From Xenopus tropicalis (taxonomy: Eukaryota; Chordata; Amphibia; Anura; Pipidae): a stretch of 64,000 nucleotides of DNA. Below are positions 20,647 through 31,306 of this stretch, piece by piece. The notes below the pieces were generated by a model. That model did not search any database, had not been told where the DNA came from, and saw nothing but the letters and a program-made list of their open reading frames with translations. A program made the position numbers and the translations under genes. The stretch spans positions 68,307,392 through 68,371,391 of the forward strand of contig NC_030684.2 in NCBI RefSeq assembly GCF_000004195.4, written 5' to 3'. How positions within the stretch are numbered: the first letter of the stretch is position 1; each line of letters opens with the position of its first letter.

Positions 20647-21050
20647 AGGGGCCCATTTACTAGGCAATTTTGAGATAATTTCATATTTTTTCTAACTTTT
20701 TTTTAACTTATAGAACATTTCGGAATGTTTGTGAAAAGTACATTAAAAATTACTTTGCTCAAAGAATACAAACATTTTGGAATTCGTTAACGCTTTGGTA
20801 ACACTTTCCTCGGGACTATCTTTTTGCCAGGTTTGATCTGTCGAGCACCATTGAGTCCTATGGAAGGCTTCCAAAGCTAGACATGGAAGGCATCAAAGCC
20901 AGAAAGGTTTTCGTGGCATAACAAACTTTTCAGCACAAAAATATTGTGACTTTCGGAACGCAATTGCAATATTATTGTGGTTACTCCGAATTTATACCAT
21001 ATCGTGTTTTAAGCCCAGAAAAAAATCTGATCTTAGTAAATGTGCCCCTT
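20647..21050. mobile_element. Hairpin MITE with GGGGCCCATTTACTA ends
   Basis: The left end ggggcccatttactagg is matched by cttagtaaatgtgcccctt at the right as an inverted repeat. The interior is AT-rich and partly self-complementary. It resembles the longer hairpin element at 30798-31306, whose ends are ggggctgatttac. Confidence 0.55.
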
Positions 21051-21246
21051 GGACTGAAATTTTACGATAAAGAAAAATAACAAATAGGAGGATATTCTGA
21101 ACATGAAATAGTTGGCAAATAACAGCAAAAAAATTCAGTGAAAATAAAACCACATTTTAATGGCTCAAAGATTTTTTCAAAACATAATACAAAACAAATT
21201 CAAATATATACTATACCAAACAGTGACAAGGTGCATCCTAGTGCCT

Positions 21247-21285
21247 CTCCTAACGCGTTTCGCACAAAGTGCTTCATCAGAGGAG
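21247..21285 (-). ncRNA. Hammerhead-ribozyme-like motif HH-2
   Basis: On the minus strand: stem I CUCCU/AGGAG (5 bp), core CUGAUGA, an extra A, stem II GCAC-UUU-GUGC, GAAA, stem III ACG/CGU (3 bp, no loop), cleavage expected after GUU at 21252. It lies downstream of the PLE-2 coding relic on the same strand, where PLE pseudo-LTR ribozymes are found. Confidence 0.62.
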
Positions 21286-21371
21286 GTATTGTGTGTTGAT
21301 GTCACTTCCCTTTTATACCCAACAGCATCTCCCATATACAGTGTACAGGGTTGATGCTATACCTTATAGTG

Positions 21372-21509
21372 AGCATATATTATAACAATTCTTAAAACAT
21401 ACACATTCCAGGGTTTAAAATTGCCCTGTATTCAGCATAAATTATAACAATTCTTAAAACATACACATTACAGGGTTTAAAATTGCCTTGTATTCAGCAT
21501 AAATTATAC
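21372..21509. repeat. 62-bp tandem repeat, two and a fraction copies
   Basis: The word agcatawattataacaattc recurs at 21372, 21434 and 21496 with a 62-bp period, inside PLE-2. Confidence 0.8.
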
Positions 21510-21729
21510 AAAACCACATAAAAACTTCATAGAACTTATATGTTTTAGAAAAGATCTTCTCAGTTAAAAACTTTAATTTTTTTAATTTTTCTAACCACTA
21601 TAGTGGAAATTATAGCCACTGTGTTAAAACATCACACACAATAAAATACATTAGTGAAAGTTCAGTGCAAAATGGTGCAAATCAGTTAAAACAAAATAAA
21701 AACATTTACTTTACTGTTTATTCACTTAT

Positions 21730-21965
21730 TCTTTCTATATTTCTTCAGACCCAGACCAGTTACCCATTAGTCGTTTCTTCAGACCCAGACCAGTTGCCCT
21801 TAACTTATTAAATGCCATGGATTGTAACCCATACTTCTCCTACATAGTTTATTTCCAAGGTGATACCAAGAAGGGTTTTAATTCAAATTTTGTATTCATC
21901 CCTTTTGGTATTACAGTATTTAATGTGAATATCCACTTAGATTCTAACCACAGCAATTTAGTGAC
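21730..21965 (-). pseudogene. PLE-2 C-terminal coding relic
   Basis: The minus strand reads ESKWIFTLNTVIPKGMNTKF and ELKPFLVSPW, the conserved end of PLE polyproteins (W-I-x-x-L-N-T-x-x-P-x-G-x-N). A ccagaccagtt-containing duplication at 21764-21800 follows. The GIY-YIG and RT parts are missing, so this is a 5'-truncated copy. Confidence 0.6.
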
Positions 21966-22155
21966 CAGATTTCCTTCACTTCTTTCATCTATTTAGTGAC
22001 CAGATTATTATAATATGTGGTGAACATTATAAAATGTGGGTTTTTTTTCACTGAATTTTTTTGCTGTTTTTTGTATACTGGTTCAGGGCCTATCAGTGAA
22101 ATATAAAATGTGATTTCCTTTCCTAATTTATATTGTAGTAAATAGTTGGCAAATA

Positions 22156-23210
22156 CCAATTGTACGAAAGTGATGTCCCCCAAGGATATCGTCAGATACA
22201 CAATACATGCGCAGATTTTATCGTTACCTTACCAAAATTCTCAAACCTGTCTGATCGACTAAGCGACAGATTGCCACGGTACAAAAATTACCAGGCCCTA
22301 AAACTAATCAGTATTTAACAATGTAAAACTTAAAAGGCTGATAACAGCAGAAAATACATGTCTTTAATGTATTATGCATGTGCATGATAGGAGACACAGA
22401 TGTGCTTCTCCAAGACCATGATGAAATCAGGCAGTGCTGTATTCATGGAACAACCAGAGGTCTCTGTATTTCAGAACAAAATGCAGACACCTGCAGCAAC
22501 CAAAGTAGAGCAGAAGGCAGGGTACAAAGTGCACCCTTTAACGTTTATTAATCTTGTTGGAAAGGAACATTTTTCCAAACCAGGTTAAGCCATCTGGTAG
22601 CACCTGTGATCAGTATATCAGTAATGCCTTAGAATATTCTGAAAAGCAACATATAGGGGATCAGAAGTGTGAAGCGTTTTTACTATTTGTGTTCGAGATT
22701 TAATCTCTAAATAACAAAAACAAAAACGTTTTGGTTTAAATAGCAACAGAATGTTATTTGTTTACAACATTGAGGGAAAAAATTTAATTTTATTGGTTGC
22801 ACCTTTAGGATCTTTCATTGTTGGCATGGCATGGTTAGCACTGCAGCCATACTTGGTGTCAGTTGCATACATGCATTTAGAATATCCTGTCCATAGCCTT
22901 TAATACAATTACCTTCAATGTCATTTCAAGGTAGTATAGGCTATTCGCCTCTGTAATTAGCCACAGGCACCTGGATATGATGACCCAGAAGCTTTTCTCT
23001 ATCATCATATCCATTTCACATGTATGTCACCTTTTGTAGACACTTGTTCCCTGCAGAATACATTGCATTACTTTTTCCATACCTTTGGAACTCATTTTTA
23101 AAGCCATAGCGACTGAAAGAAAGGTAGCCTCTATCCACTCATTGGTCTGCTAAATGTTCCTCTTTAAAGACAATATACTGAGGATTTTATTGAATGCTAC
23201 TGAGCTATAT
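22156..23210. other. Intergenic, nothing recognised
   Basis: AT-rich sequence with no convincing reading frame, repeat or RNA gene. Confidence 0.5.
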
Positions 23211-24047
23211 TTAACCTTTTTAGTGCCACAGGACGTAGAATCTACGTCCTGGGTACTAAAGGACCTAAGTGCCACAGGACGTAGATTCTACGTCCTGGGG
23301 CACTTCCGGGTTTGGGAGCGGAGAAGCGGCTTTTCAAGCCGCTCCTTCGCTCCCCGCTCGTTCCCCAGCCTCCAGACACAAGTCAGAGGTGGGGAACGAG
23401 TGGCCCCTGGGGCGCGATCGCCCAGGGGCCACATAAGAAAAGGCAGGCACGTGAAATCCATTCCTGGATTTCACGATCGCCTTCTGCCTTTCTCTGCTCC
23501 CCCCCCTGCTGGCCCCCCTGCTTCCTGCTGCTGATACTCACTGCCGGACTCGTGCTGCGTGTGTCTCCCTGCTGATCCACGATCTCCTACACAGGTAAGT
23601 GGCAAAAACACACAAAAACACACATACACACACATAATACACTAATAATACACTAATACACACTTATACTCACATTTACACACAAACACATACATTTTAG
23701 GGGAGTTGGGAGATTTCAAACATTCACAACACTTACACTTACACACACTTACTTGCATACATGCACACAAAACACATTTTACCTAATGTACACACACACT
23801 TACACACTTATGTAATTTTGTAATTTTTTTTTTTTCTAATCGCATCGTTTTTATTTCTGCCTGAAAAAAATGTTTTATTGCCATTGCGGATAGTGTATTC
23901 GCTAACCGCACTGCGCAATATCTTTTGTGTATTATTTTGGTGTTTCTACTACATTTTCTGTGATTTTGGTGGATTTTGGGGTATTTTACTGCATGTTTAG
24001 CCATTTTATAGCATTTTCAGTTATGCATAGTTCTTGTTCGCTTGATT

Positions 24048-25440
24048 TTCAGAAATGTCACAAAAACCGTTCTGTTTAGCATAGCTTTGTAGTTTGTAGT
24101 AGAAAGTTTTATTTACCCATTTTTGTTTTGTCAGAATGTGTACTTTCGGAAAATATATGGTTTTCTAGGGTCTCCTTACTGTTAGGTGGTCGTATGGCAC
24201 ATAATACACATACCGGGTGCAAAAATTGCATGAGCCGAAGCATCTTATGTGAAAATTCATATGCACTATTTTTACTTGGGTGCCCCTGTACCCCACATAG
24301 TTTGGTAAATCTATGCATATAGGGCATCAAACTGTTCAGTAGACCCCTGGCGTTCATATTTAGAATGTTTTATGTTGATATGGTACAAAATGTGGGGGTA
24401 CATAATGGGGTAAAATGCAAGCTTTGTGACAATTTTCAGAAATATCATAAAAACCGTTCTGTTTAGCATAGCTTTGTAGTTTGGTAGTTTGTAGTAGAAA
24501 GATGTATTTGCCCATTTTTGTTTTGTCAGAATGTGTACTTTCGGAAAATATATGGTTTTCTAGGGTTTCCTTACTGTTAGGGGGTCGTATGGCACATAAT
24601 ACACATACCGGGTGCAAAAACTGCATGAGCCGAAGCATCTTATGTGAAAATTCATATGCACTATTTTTACTTGGGTGCCCCTGTACCCCACATAGTTTGG
24701 TAAATCTATGCATATAGGGCATCAAACTGTTCAGTAGACCCCTGGCGTTCATATTTAGAATGTTTTATGTTGATACGGTACAAAATGTGGGGGTACATAA
24801 TGGGGTAAAATGCAAGCTTTGTGACAATTTTCAGAAATATCATAAAAACCGTTCTGTTTAGCATGGCTTTGTAGTTTGGTAGTTTGTAGTAGAAAGATGT
24901 ATTTGCCCATTTTTGTTTTGTCAGAATGTGTACTTTCGGAAAATATATGGTTTTCTAGGGTTTCCTTACTGTTAGGGGGTCGTATGGCACATAATACACA
25001 TACCGGGTGCAAAAACTGCATGAGCCGAAGCATCTTATGTGAAAATTCATATGCACTATTTTTACTTGGGTGCCCCTGTACCCCACATAGTTTGGTAAAT
25101 CTATGCATATAGGGCATCAAACTGTTCAGTAGACCCCTGGCGTTCATATTTAGAATGTTTTATGTTGATACGGTACAAAATGTGGGGGTACATAATGGGG
25201 TAAAATGCAAGCTTTGTGACAATTTTCAGAAATGTCAAAAAAATCTTTCTGTTTAGCATAGCTTTGTAGTTTGGTAGTTTGCAGTAGAAAGATGTATTTA
25301 CCCATTTTTGTTTTGTCAGATTGTGTACTTTCGGAAAATGTATAGTTTTCTAGGGTCTCCTTACTGTTAGGTGGTCTTATGCCGCATAATGCACATGCCG
25401 GTAGCTTATATTGCAGTGTATACACTTTGTATGCACTAAC
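24048..25440. repeat. Satellite array A, 395-bp units
   Basis: Unit boundaries marked by gaatgttttatgttgata fall at 24367, 24762 and 25157 (period 395 bp), with a partial unit before and a diverging unit after. Units are nearly identical except the first and last, showing recent homogenisation. The repeated open frames on both strands are a consequence of that identity; 395 is not a multiple of three. Confidence 0.9.
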
Positions 25441-28400
25441 TTCCTTTTGGGGTCTCTAAATGCCAGATACATCGGTGATCCTATGCACAATGGGCATCAA
25501 ACTGTTCAGCGGACCCTTGGTTTTCATATTTAGGGTGTGTTTTCTTGGTACCTAATGTTATGTGGGAGATATGGTGCTTGAAAGTGGAAGATTTGATGTG
25601 ATTTTCAGGTATTTCACCAAAACTAGCAATTTTGGGAAAGCACTGCGACTCTGTAGTTTGGAGTAGAAAGACATGGGTACCAATTTTGAATTCGCCCGAA
25701 TGTGTACTTTCCAAAAATATATGGTTTTGGGGGGTCAATGTATTTTTTTGTGTTTTTACCCCACAGAAAATGCAGTAAATGTGTTGAATTTTCAGTAGCT
25801 AAAGAGATCTCCTGGGCAATCTCTATGCACTGACGTCCTTATGGGGTCTCTAAATGCCAGATACAGTGCTGATTCTATGCACAATGGGCATCAAACTGTT
25901 CAGCGGACCCTTGGCTTTCATATTTCGGGTGTGTTTTCTTGGTACCTAATGTTATGTTGGAGATAAGGTGCTTGATAGTGGAAGATTTGATGTGTTTTTC
26001 AGGTATTTCACCAAAACTAGCAATTTTGGGAAAGCACTGCAACTCTGTAGTTTGGAGTAGAAAGACATGGGTACCAATTTTGAATTCGCCCGAATGTGTA
26101 CTTTCCAAAAATATATGGTTTTGGGGGGTCAATGTATTTTTTGGTGTTTTTACCCCACAGAAAATGCAGTAAACGTGTTGAATTTTCAGTAGCTAAAGAG
26201 ACCTCTGGGGCAATCTCTATGCACTGACGTCCTTATGGGGTCTCTAAATGCCAGAGACAGTGCTGATCCTATGCACAATGGGCATCAAACTGTTCAGCGG
26301 ACCCTTGGCTTTCATATTTCGGGTGTGTTTTCTTGGTACCTATTGTTATGTGGGAGATAAGGTGCTTGAAAGTGGAAGATTTGATGTGTTTTTCAGGTAT
26401 TTCACCAAAACTAGCAATTTTGGGAAAGCACTGCGACTCTGTAGTTTGGAGTAGAAAGACATGGGTACCAATTTTGAATTCGCCCGAATGTGTACTTTCC
26501 AAAAATATATGGTTTTGGGGGGTCAATGTATTTTTTTGTGTTTTTACCCCACAGAAAATGCAGTAAATGTGTTGAATTTTCAGTAGCTAAAGAGATCTCC
26601 TGGGCAATTTGTATGCACTAACTTCCTTATGGGGTCTCTAAATGCCAGATACATTGGTGATCCTATGCACAATGGGCATCAAACTGTTCAGCGGACCCTT
26701 GGCTTTCATATTTAGGGTGTGTTCTTTTGGTACCTAATGTTATGTGGGAGATAAGGTGCTTGAAAGTGGAAGATTTGATGTGTTTTTCAGGTATTTCACC
26801 AAAACTAGCAATTTTGGGAAAGCACTGCGACTCTGTAGTTTGGAGTAGAAAGACATGGGTACCAATTTTGAATTCGCCCGAATGTGTACTTTCCAAAAAT
26901 ATATGGTTTTGGGGGGTCAATGTATTTTTTTGGGTTTTTACCCCACAGAAAATGCAGTAAACGTGTTGAATTTTCAGTAGCTAAAGAGACCTCTGGGGCA
27001 ATCTCTATGCACTGACGTCCTTATGGGGTCTCTAAATGCCAGATACAGTGCTGATTCTATGCACAATGGGCATCAAACTGTTCAGCGGACCCTTGGCTTT
27101 CATATTTCGGGTGTGTTTTCTTGGTACCTAATGTTATGTTGGAGATAAGGTGCTTGATAGTGGAAGATTTGATGTGTTTTTCAGGTATTTCACCAAAACT
27201 AGCAATTTTGGGAAAGCACTGCGACTCTGTAGTTTGGAGTAGAAAGACATGGGTACCAATTTTGAATTCGCCCGAATGTGTACTTTCCAAAAATATATGG
27301 TTTTGGGGGGTCAATGTATTTTTTGGTGTTTTTACCCCACAGAAAATGCAGTAAACGTGTTGAATTTTCAGTAGCTAAAGAGACCTCTGGGGCAATCTCT
27401 ATGCACTGACGTCCTTATGGGGTCTCTAAATGCCAGATACAGTGCTGATCCTATGCACAATGGGCATCAAACTGTTCAGCGGACCCTTGGCTTTCATATT
27501 TAGGGTGTGTTTTCTTGGTACCTAATGTTATGTGGGAGATAAGGTGCTTGAAAGTGGAAGATTTGATGTGTTTTTCAGGTATTTCACCAAAACTAGCAAT
27601 TTTGGGAAAGCACTGCGACTCTGTAGTTTGGAGTAGAAAGACATGGGTACCAATTTTGAATTCGCCCGAATGTGTACTTTCCAAAAATATATGGTTTTGG
27701 GGGGTCAATGTATTTTTTTGGGTTTTTACCCCACAGAAAATGCAGTAAACGTGTTGAATTTTCAGTAGCTAAAGAGACCTCTGGGGCAATCTCTATGCAC
27801 TGACGTCCTTATGGGGTCTCTAAATGCCAGAGACAGTGCTGATCCTATGCACAATGGGCATCAAACTGTTCAGCGGACCCTTGGCTTTCATATTTCGGGT
27901 GTGTTTTCTTGGTACCTAATGTTATGTGGGAGATAAGGTGCTTGAAAGTGGAAGATTTGATGTGTTTTTCAGGTATTTCACCAAAACTAGCAATTTTGGG
28001 AAAGCACTGCGACTCTGTAGTTTGGAGTAGAAAGACATGGGTACCAATTTTGAATTCGCCCGAATGTGTACTTTCCAAAAATATATGGTTTTGGGGGGTC
28101 AATGTATTTTTTTGTGTTTTTACCCCACAGAAAATGCAGTAAATGTGTTGAATTTTCAGTAGCTAAAGAGATCTCCTGGGCAATTTGTATGCACTAACTT
28201 CCTTATGGGGTCTCTAAATGCCAGATACATTGGTGATCCTATGCACAATGGGCATCAAACTGTTCAGCGGACCCTTGGCTTTCATATTTAGGGTGTGTTT
28301 TCTTGGTACCTAATGTTATGTGGGAGATAAGGTGCTTGAAAGTGGAAGATTTGATGTGTTTTTCAGGTATTTCACCAAAACTAGCAATTTTGGGAAAGCA

Positions 28401-28745
28401 CTGCGACTCTGTAGTTTGGAGTAGAAAGACATGGGTACTAATTTTGAAATCGCCCGAATGTGTACTTTCCAAAAATATATGGTTTTGGGGGGTCAATGTA
28501 TTTTTTTGGGTTTTTACCCCACAGAAAATGCAGTAAACGTGTTGAATTTTCAGTAGCTAAAGAGACCTCTGGGGCAATCTCTATGCACTGACGTCCTTAT
28601 GGGGTCTCTAAATGCCAGATACAGTGCTGATCCTATGCACAATGGGCATCAAACTGTTCAGCGGACCCTTGGCTTTCATATTTCGGGTGTGTTTTCTTGG
28701 TACCTAATGTTATGTGGGAGATAAGGTGCTTGAAAATGGAAGATT
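25440..28745. repeat. Satellite array B, 394-bp units
   Basis: Eight units at exactly 394-bp spacing (marker positions 25481, 25875, 26269, 26663, 27057, 27451, 27845, 28239) plus a partial ninth. It is homologous to array A: both contain gaatgtgtactttc followed by an aaatatatggttt word. Variant markers recur three or four units apart, suggesting higher-order duplication. An 85-codon minus-strand frame and a 77-codon plus-strand frame recur in each unit but cannot run through the array, as 394 is not divisible by three. Confidence 0.92.
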
Positions 28746-29388
28746 TGAGGTGATTTTTTAGAATTTTCATAATTTTTTATAGAAAATGCTAAATTCAGTA
28801 AAGCATTGCCGTTTGGTACTTAGGAGTTGGAAGACATAGTTACCCATTTCGGATTCGTCAGAATGTGTAGTTTTCAAAAATGTATGGTTTCCTGGGGTAA
28901 ACCTAATATTCCAGGATTTTTGGCTTTGGAATGTAAAGTATGCTGTATTCTGCTGTAATGCTTTGAAAATTTAGTAATTTACTGCTGGGAGTTTTTGATC
29001 TATAGAAGTCAGAAATCTCAATTAAACTATACATATCAGGTATTGGCACGTTCGGGAGACATGAGGCTTTCCAAATCAGTTGAATTTTTGTCCATAAAAT
29101 AAAATATGTTTCTGGTAGAAATCCTTATATCATGAAAAATAGCATTTTTTCTTTTTTTTTTTTGTATTTCAAGCTCTAAATCTTGTTCCAGAAGTGGAAA
29201 TACACAAAAACTCAGGTATATTTGGAAAGCTCAGGTTCTCCTGAAAAAAACAATATATAGTTTGCCTACCTAAACTTAACCCTGCCCCCAGTAAAAGCCC
29301 CTACATTGAGAGAGCACAGAATGTTTACAAAACGTCTGGCACTGGGGGGAACTGAAATGACGAATTCGGCTGGCACTTAAAGGGTTAA

Positions 29389-30797
29389 GCTAAAAGGTCC
29401 CTTTTTTGTTATTTAATATTTTGTAATTTTCCATTATCCTGTCCAGAAGTCCACTGGGCACACATACAATATGCTATGATAGGTAAGACTGATATGATCA
29501 CATGGTAGTTAGTTGTGGTTTATTTCTCTATGGGCTTTATACTATTGCTTGCCATAGTACTGATGATTAGGAATTATTTGAAATATTCAATATTGTCTTG
29601 TTTATTTTGGTGTCCAAATGCCTGAAAGCGAAATGGTTTCCACTGGAGTATATATAAGAAGAAACTCAAGAAGTAGTGAGGTTGCTCTGTAGTGCTTTTA
29701 ATCTAATGTTTTATATGTAAGGCAGAAAAAGGGAGAGGAGCTATGGCTTTTGTTAAGTCTTTTTAGTGACTTCAGGAAATGAAAGGGGCTAATAGTAGAT
29801 AATGTAAAATGGGTGTCCCGGTGGGATCATTGTGACTGGCTGGGAACATCATATCACCCAAAGACTCAGATACAATGAGTTGGACCCTTCAAAATTTGAT
29901 CTCTTAAACCACATGGAGCAATTAGGAGTCATCTTAAAAAAAATCCTTTGTTTTTAACTGTAATTATATTGGCCATTCCTACTACATGTGCCAAAAAAAA
30001 AAAAAGAATTCAATATTTCTTCTTTGAGTAAGGAGTTTTATACAACACTAACCTTTTTCCACATCAAGTCTTTTTCCATCAAAAGAAAATCTCCATACCT
30101 CTTTGTTCATTAACACTAATGACATTAAAAAACTGCAGGAGAGGTCAAATTAATTAGGACAAAGAGACATCATACACTTTTACATACAGACGCAATAAAA
30201 TAACACTTTCCTTAGAAACATAATGGAAAAAACATAAATGTCTCTGTGCTCATTGTTAGAGAAAAACAGACAGTGTGCTTACTTACCTTTCTGTATAATT
30301 AATTTAGTTATATTAAATACAAAATTCCACAAATCAAAACAAAATTAACACAGTGTGGTTTTAGGTCCAGATACTCTATACTGAACCTTACTATGACAAG
30401 GACACAGTCTGTTTTACGCTAAATTCTCTCAATGCAAAAACACAGAATGTGACAGTAGAAAAAAATAACTGTTTTGCCCTTCTAGCCTGACCATTAAATG
30501 TTCATTGCATTTTCATTGCTATATATCTATCTTGTTTGTGTTTATAAATAAAGAATAAACCCCTGCCACAAACATTTGTGGCTCTTTTTAGCTGTTCCGT
30601 ATTGCAACAATTGAGTCTAGCTCATAAAAAGATTTGCTGCAATGTTGTTCATAAACACAGACTCTTTAAGAAATCATTTTACTTTGCCAAAAAATGTGTA
30701 AAACCACAGAAAAATATGTGAAATTTGGGCAAGATGAAATTACATTATGGTTAAGGAGTTTTTGGCTCTGCAATAGCATATATATTGCTTTACAACT
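29389..30797. other. Intergenic, nothing recognised
   Basis: AT-rich, with an A-run near 29994-30005. No gene, RNA or named repeat could be supported. Confidence 0.5.
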
Positions 30798-31306
30798 CTA
30801 GGGGCTGATTTACTAACCCACGAATCCGACCCGAATTGGAAAAGTTCCGACTTGAAAACGAGCATTTTGCGACTTTTTCGTATGTTTTGCGATTTTTTCG
30901 GATTCTGTACGAATTTTTCGTTACCAATACGATTTTTGCGTAAAAACGCAAGTTTTTCGTATCCATTACGAAAGTTGCGTAAAAAGTTGCGCATTTTGCG
31001 TAGCGTTAAAACTTACGCGAAAAGTTGCGCATTTTTCGTAGCGTTAAAACTTAACGCTACGAAAAATGCGCAACTTTTCGCGTAAGTTTTAACGCTACGC
31101 AAAATGCGCAACTTTTTACGCAACTTTCGTAAAGGATAGGAAAACTCGCGTTTTTACGCAAAAATCGTATTGGATCCGAAAAATTCGTAAAGAATCCGAA
31201 AAAATCGCAAAACATACGAAAAAATCGCAAAGTACCGATCATTACGAAAAAAAACGCAATCGGACTCCATTCGACCCGTTCGTGGGTAAGTAAATCAGCC
31301 CCCTAG
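30798..31306. mobile_element. Long hairpin MITE, about 509-bp palindrome
   Basis: The ends are ctaggggctgatttac at the left and gtaaatcagccccctag at the right. The whole element is self-complementary about a centre near 31049 (taacgctacgaaaaatgcgc against its complement), with only scattered mismatches. It is CpG-rich for its A+T content (many cgaaaaa and gcgtaa words). The three short frames across it are by-products of the hairpin. Confidence 0.8.

Larger units (their letters stand above)
21122..22139 (-). mobile_element. Penelope-like element insertion (PLE-2) with 16-bp target duplication
   Basis: The 16-bp word aaatagttggcaaata occurs at 21106-21121 and again at 22140-22155, directly flanking this 1,018-bp segment. 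Inside, an inverted pair (cagcaaaaaaattcagtg near 21123 and cactgaatttttttgctg near 22048) marks terminal repeats. The segment contains a hammerhead motif (21247-21285), a 62-bp tandem repeat and a PLE C-terminal coding relic. PLE target duplications vary in length, so 16 bp is compatible. Confidence 0.65.
23211..29388. mobile_element. TTAA-flanked non-autonomous transposon carrying satellite arrays
   Basis: Left end ttaacctttttagtgccac (TTAA at 23211) and right end tggcacttaaagggttaa (TTAA at 29388) are inverted copies. Just inside the left end the perfect hairpin caggacgtagaatctacgtc occurs, and a second copy (gtagattctacgtcctg) follows 45 bp later. The next 350 bp are GC-rich, then an ACAC-rich stretch leads into two satellite arrays (24048-25440 and 25440-28745) and a single-copy tail. 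No transposase is seen. Xenopus MITEs carrying internal tandem repeats are known, and this is an unusually large example. Confidence 0.65.

Noticed and set aside
24048..28745. Repeated 130-, 85- and 77-codon frames in the satellite arrays as a gene family
   Set aside because: They recur only because the units are nearly identical, exist on both strands, and the unit lengths (395 and 394) break the frame from unit to unit.
24048..28745. CRISPR-like regular repeats
   Set aside because: Units are 394-395 bp of continuous homologous sequence with no spacers, in a vertebrate genome.
31057..31242. Mirror-image frames at 30852-31085 and 31057-31242 as paralogues
   Set aside because: They are the two arms of one palindromic MITE read on opposite strands.
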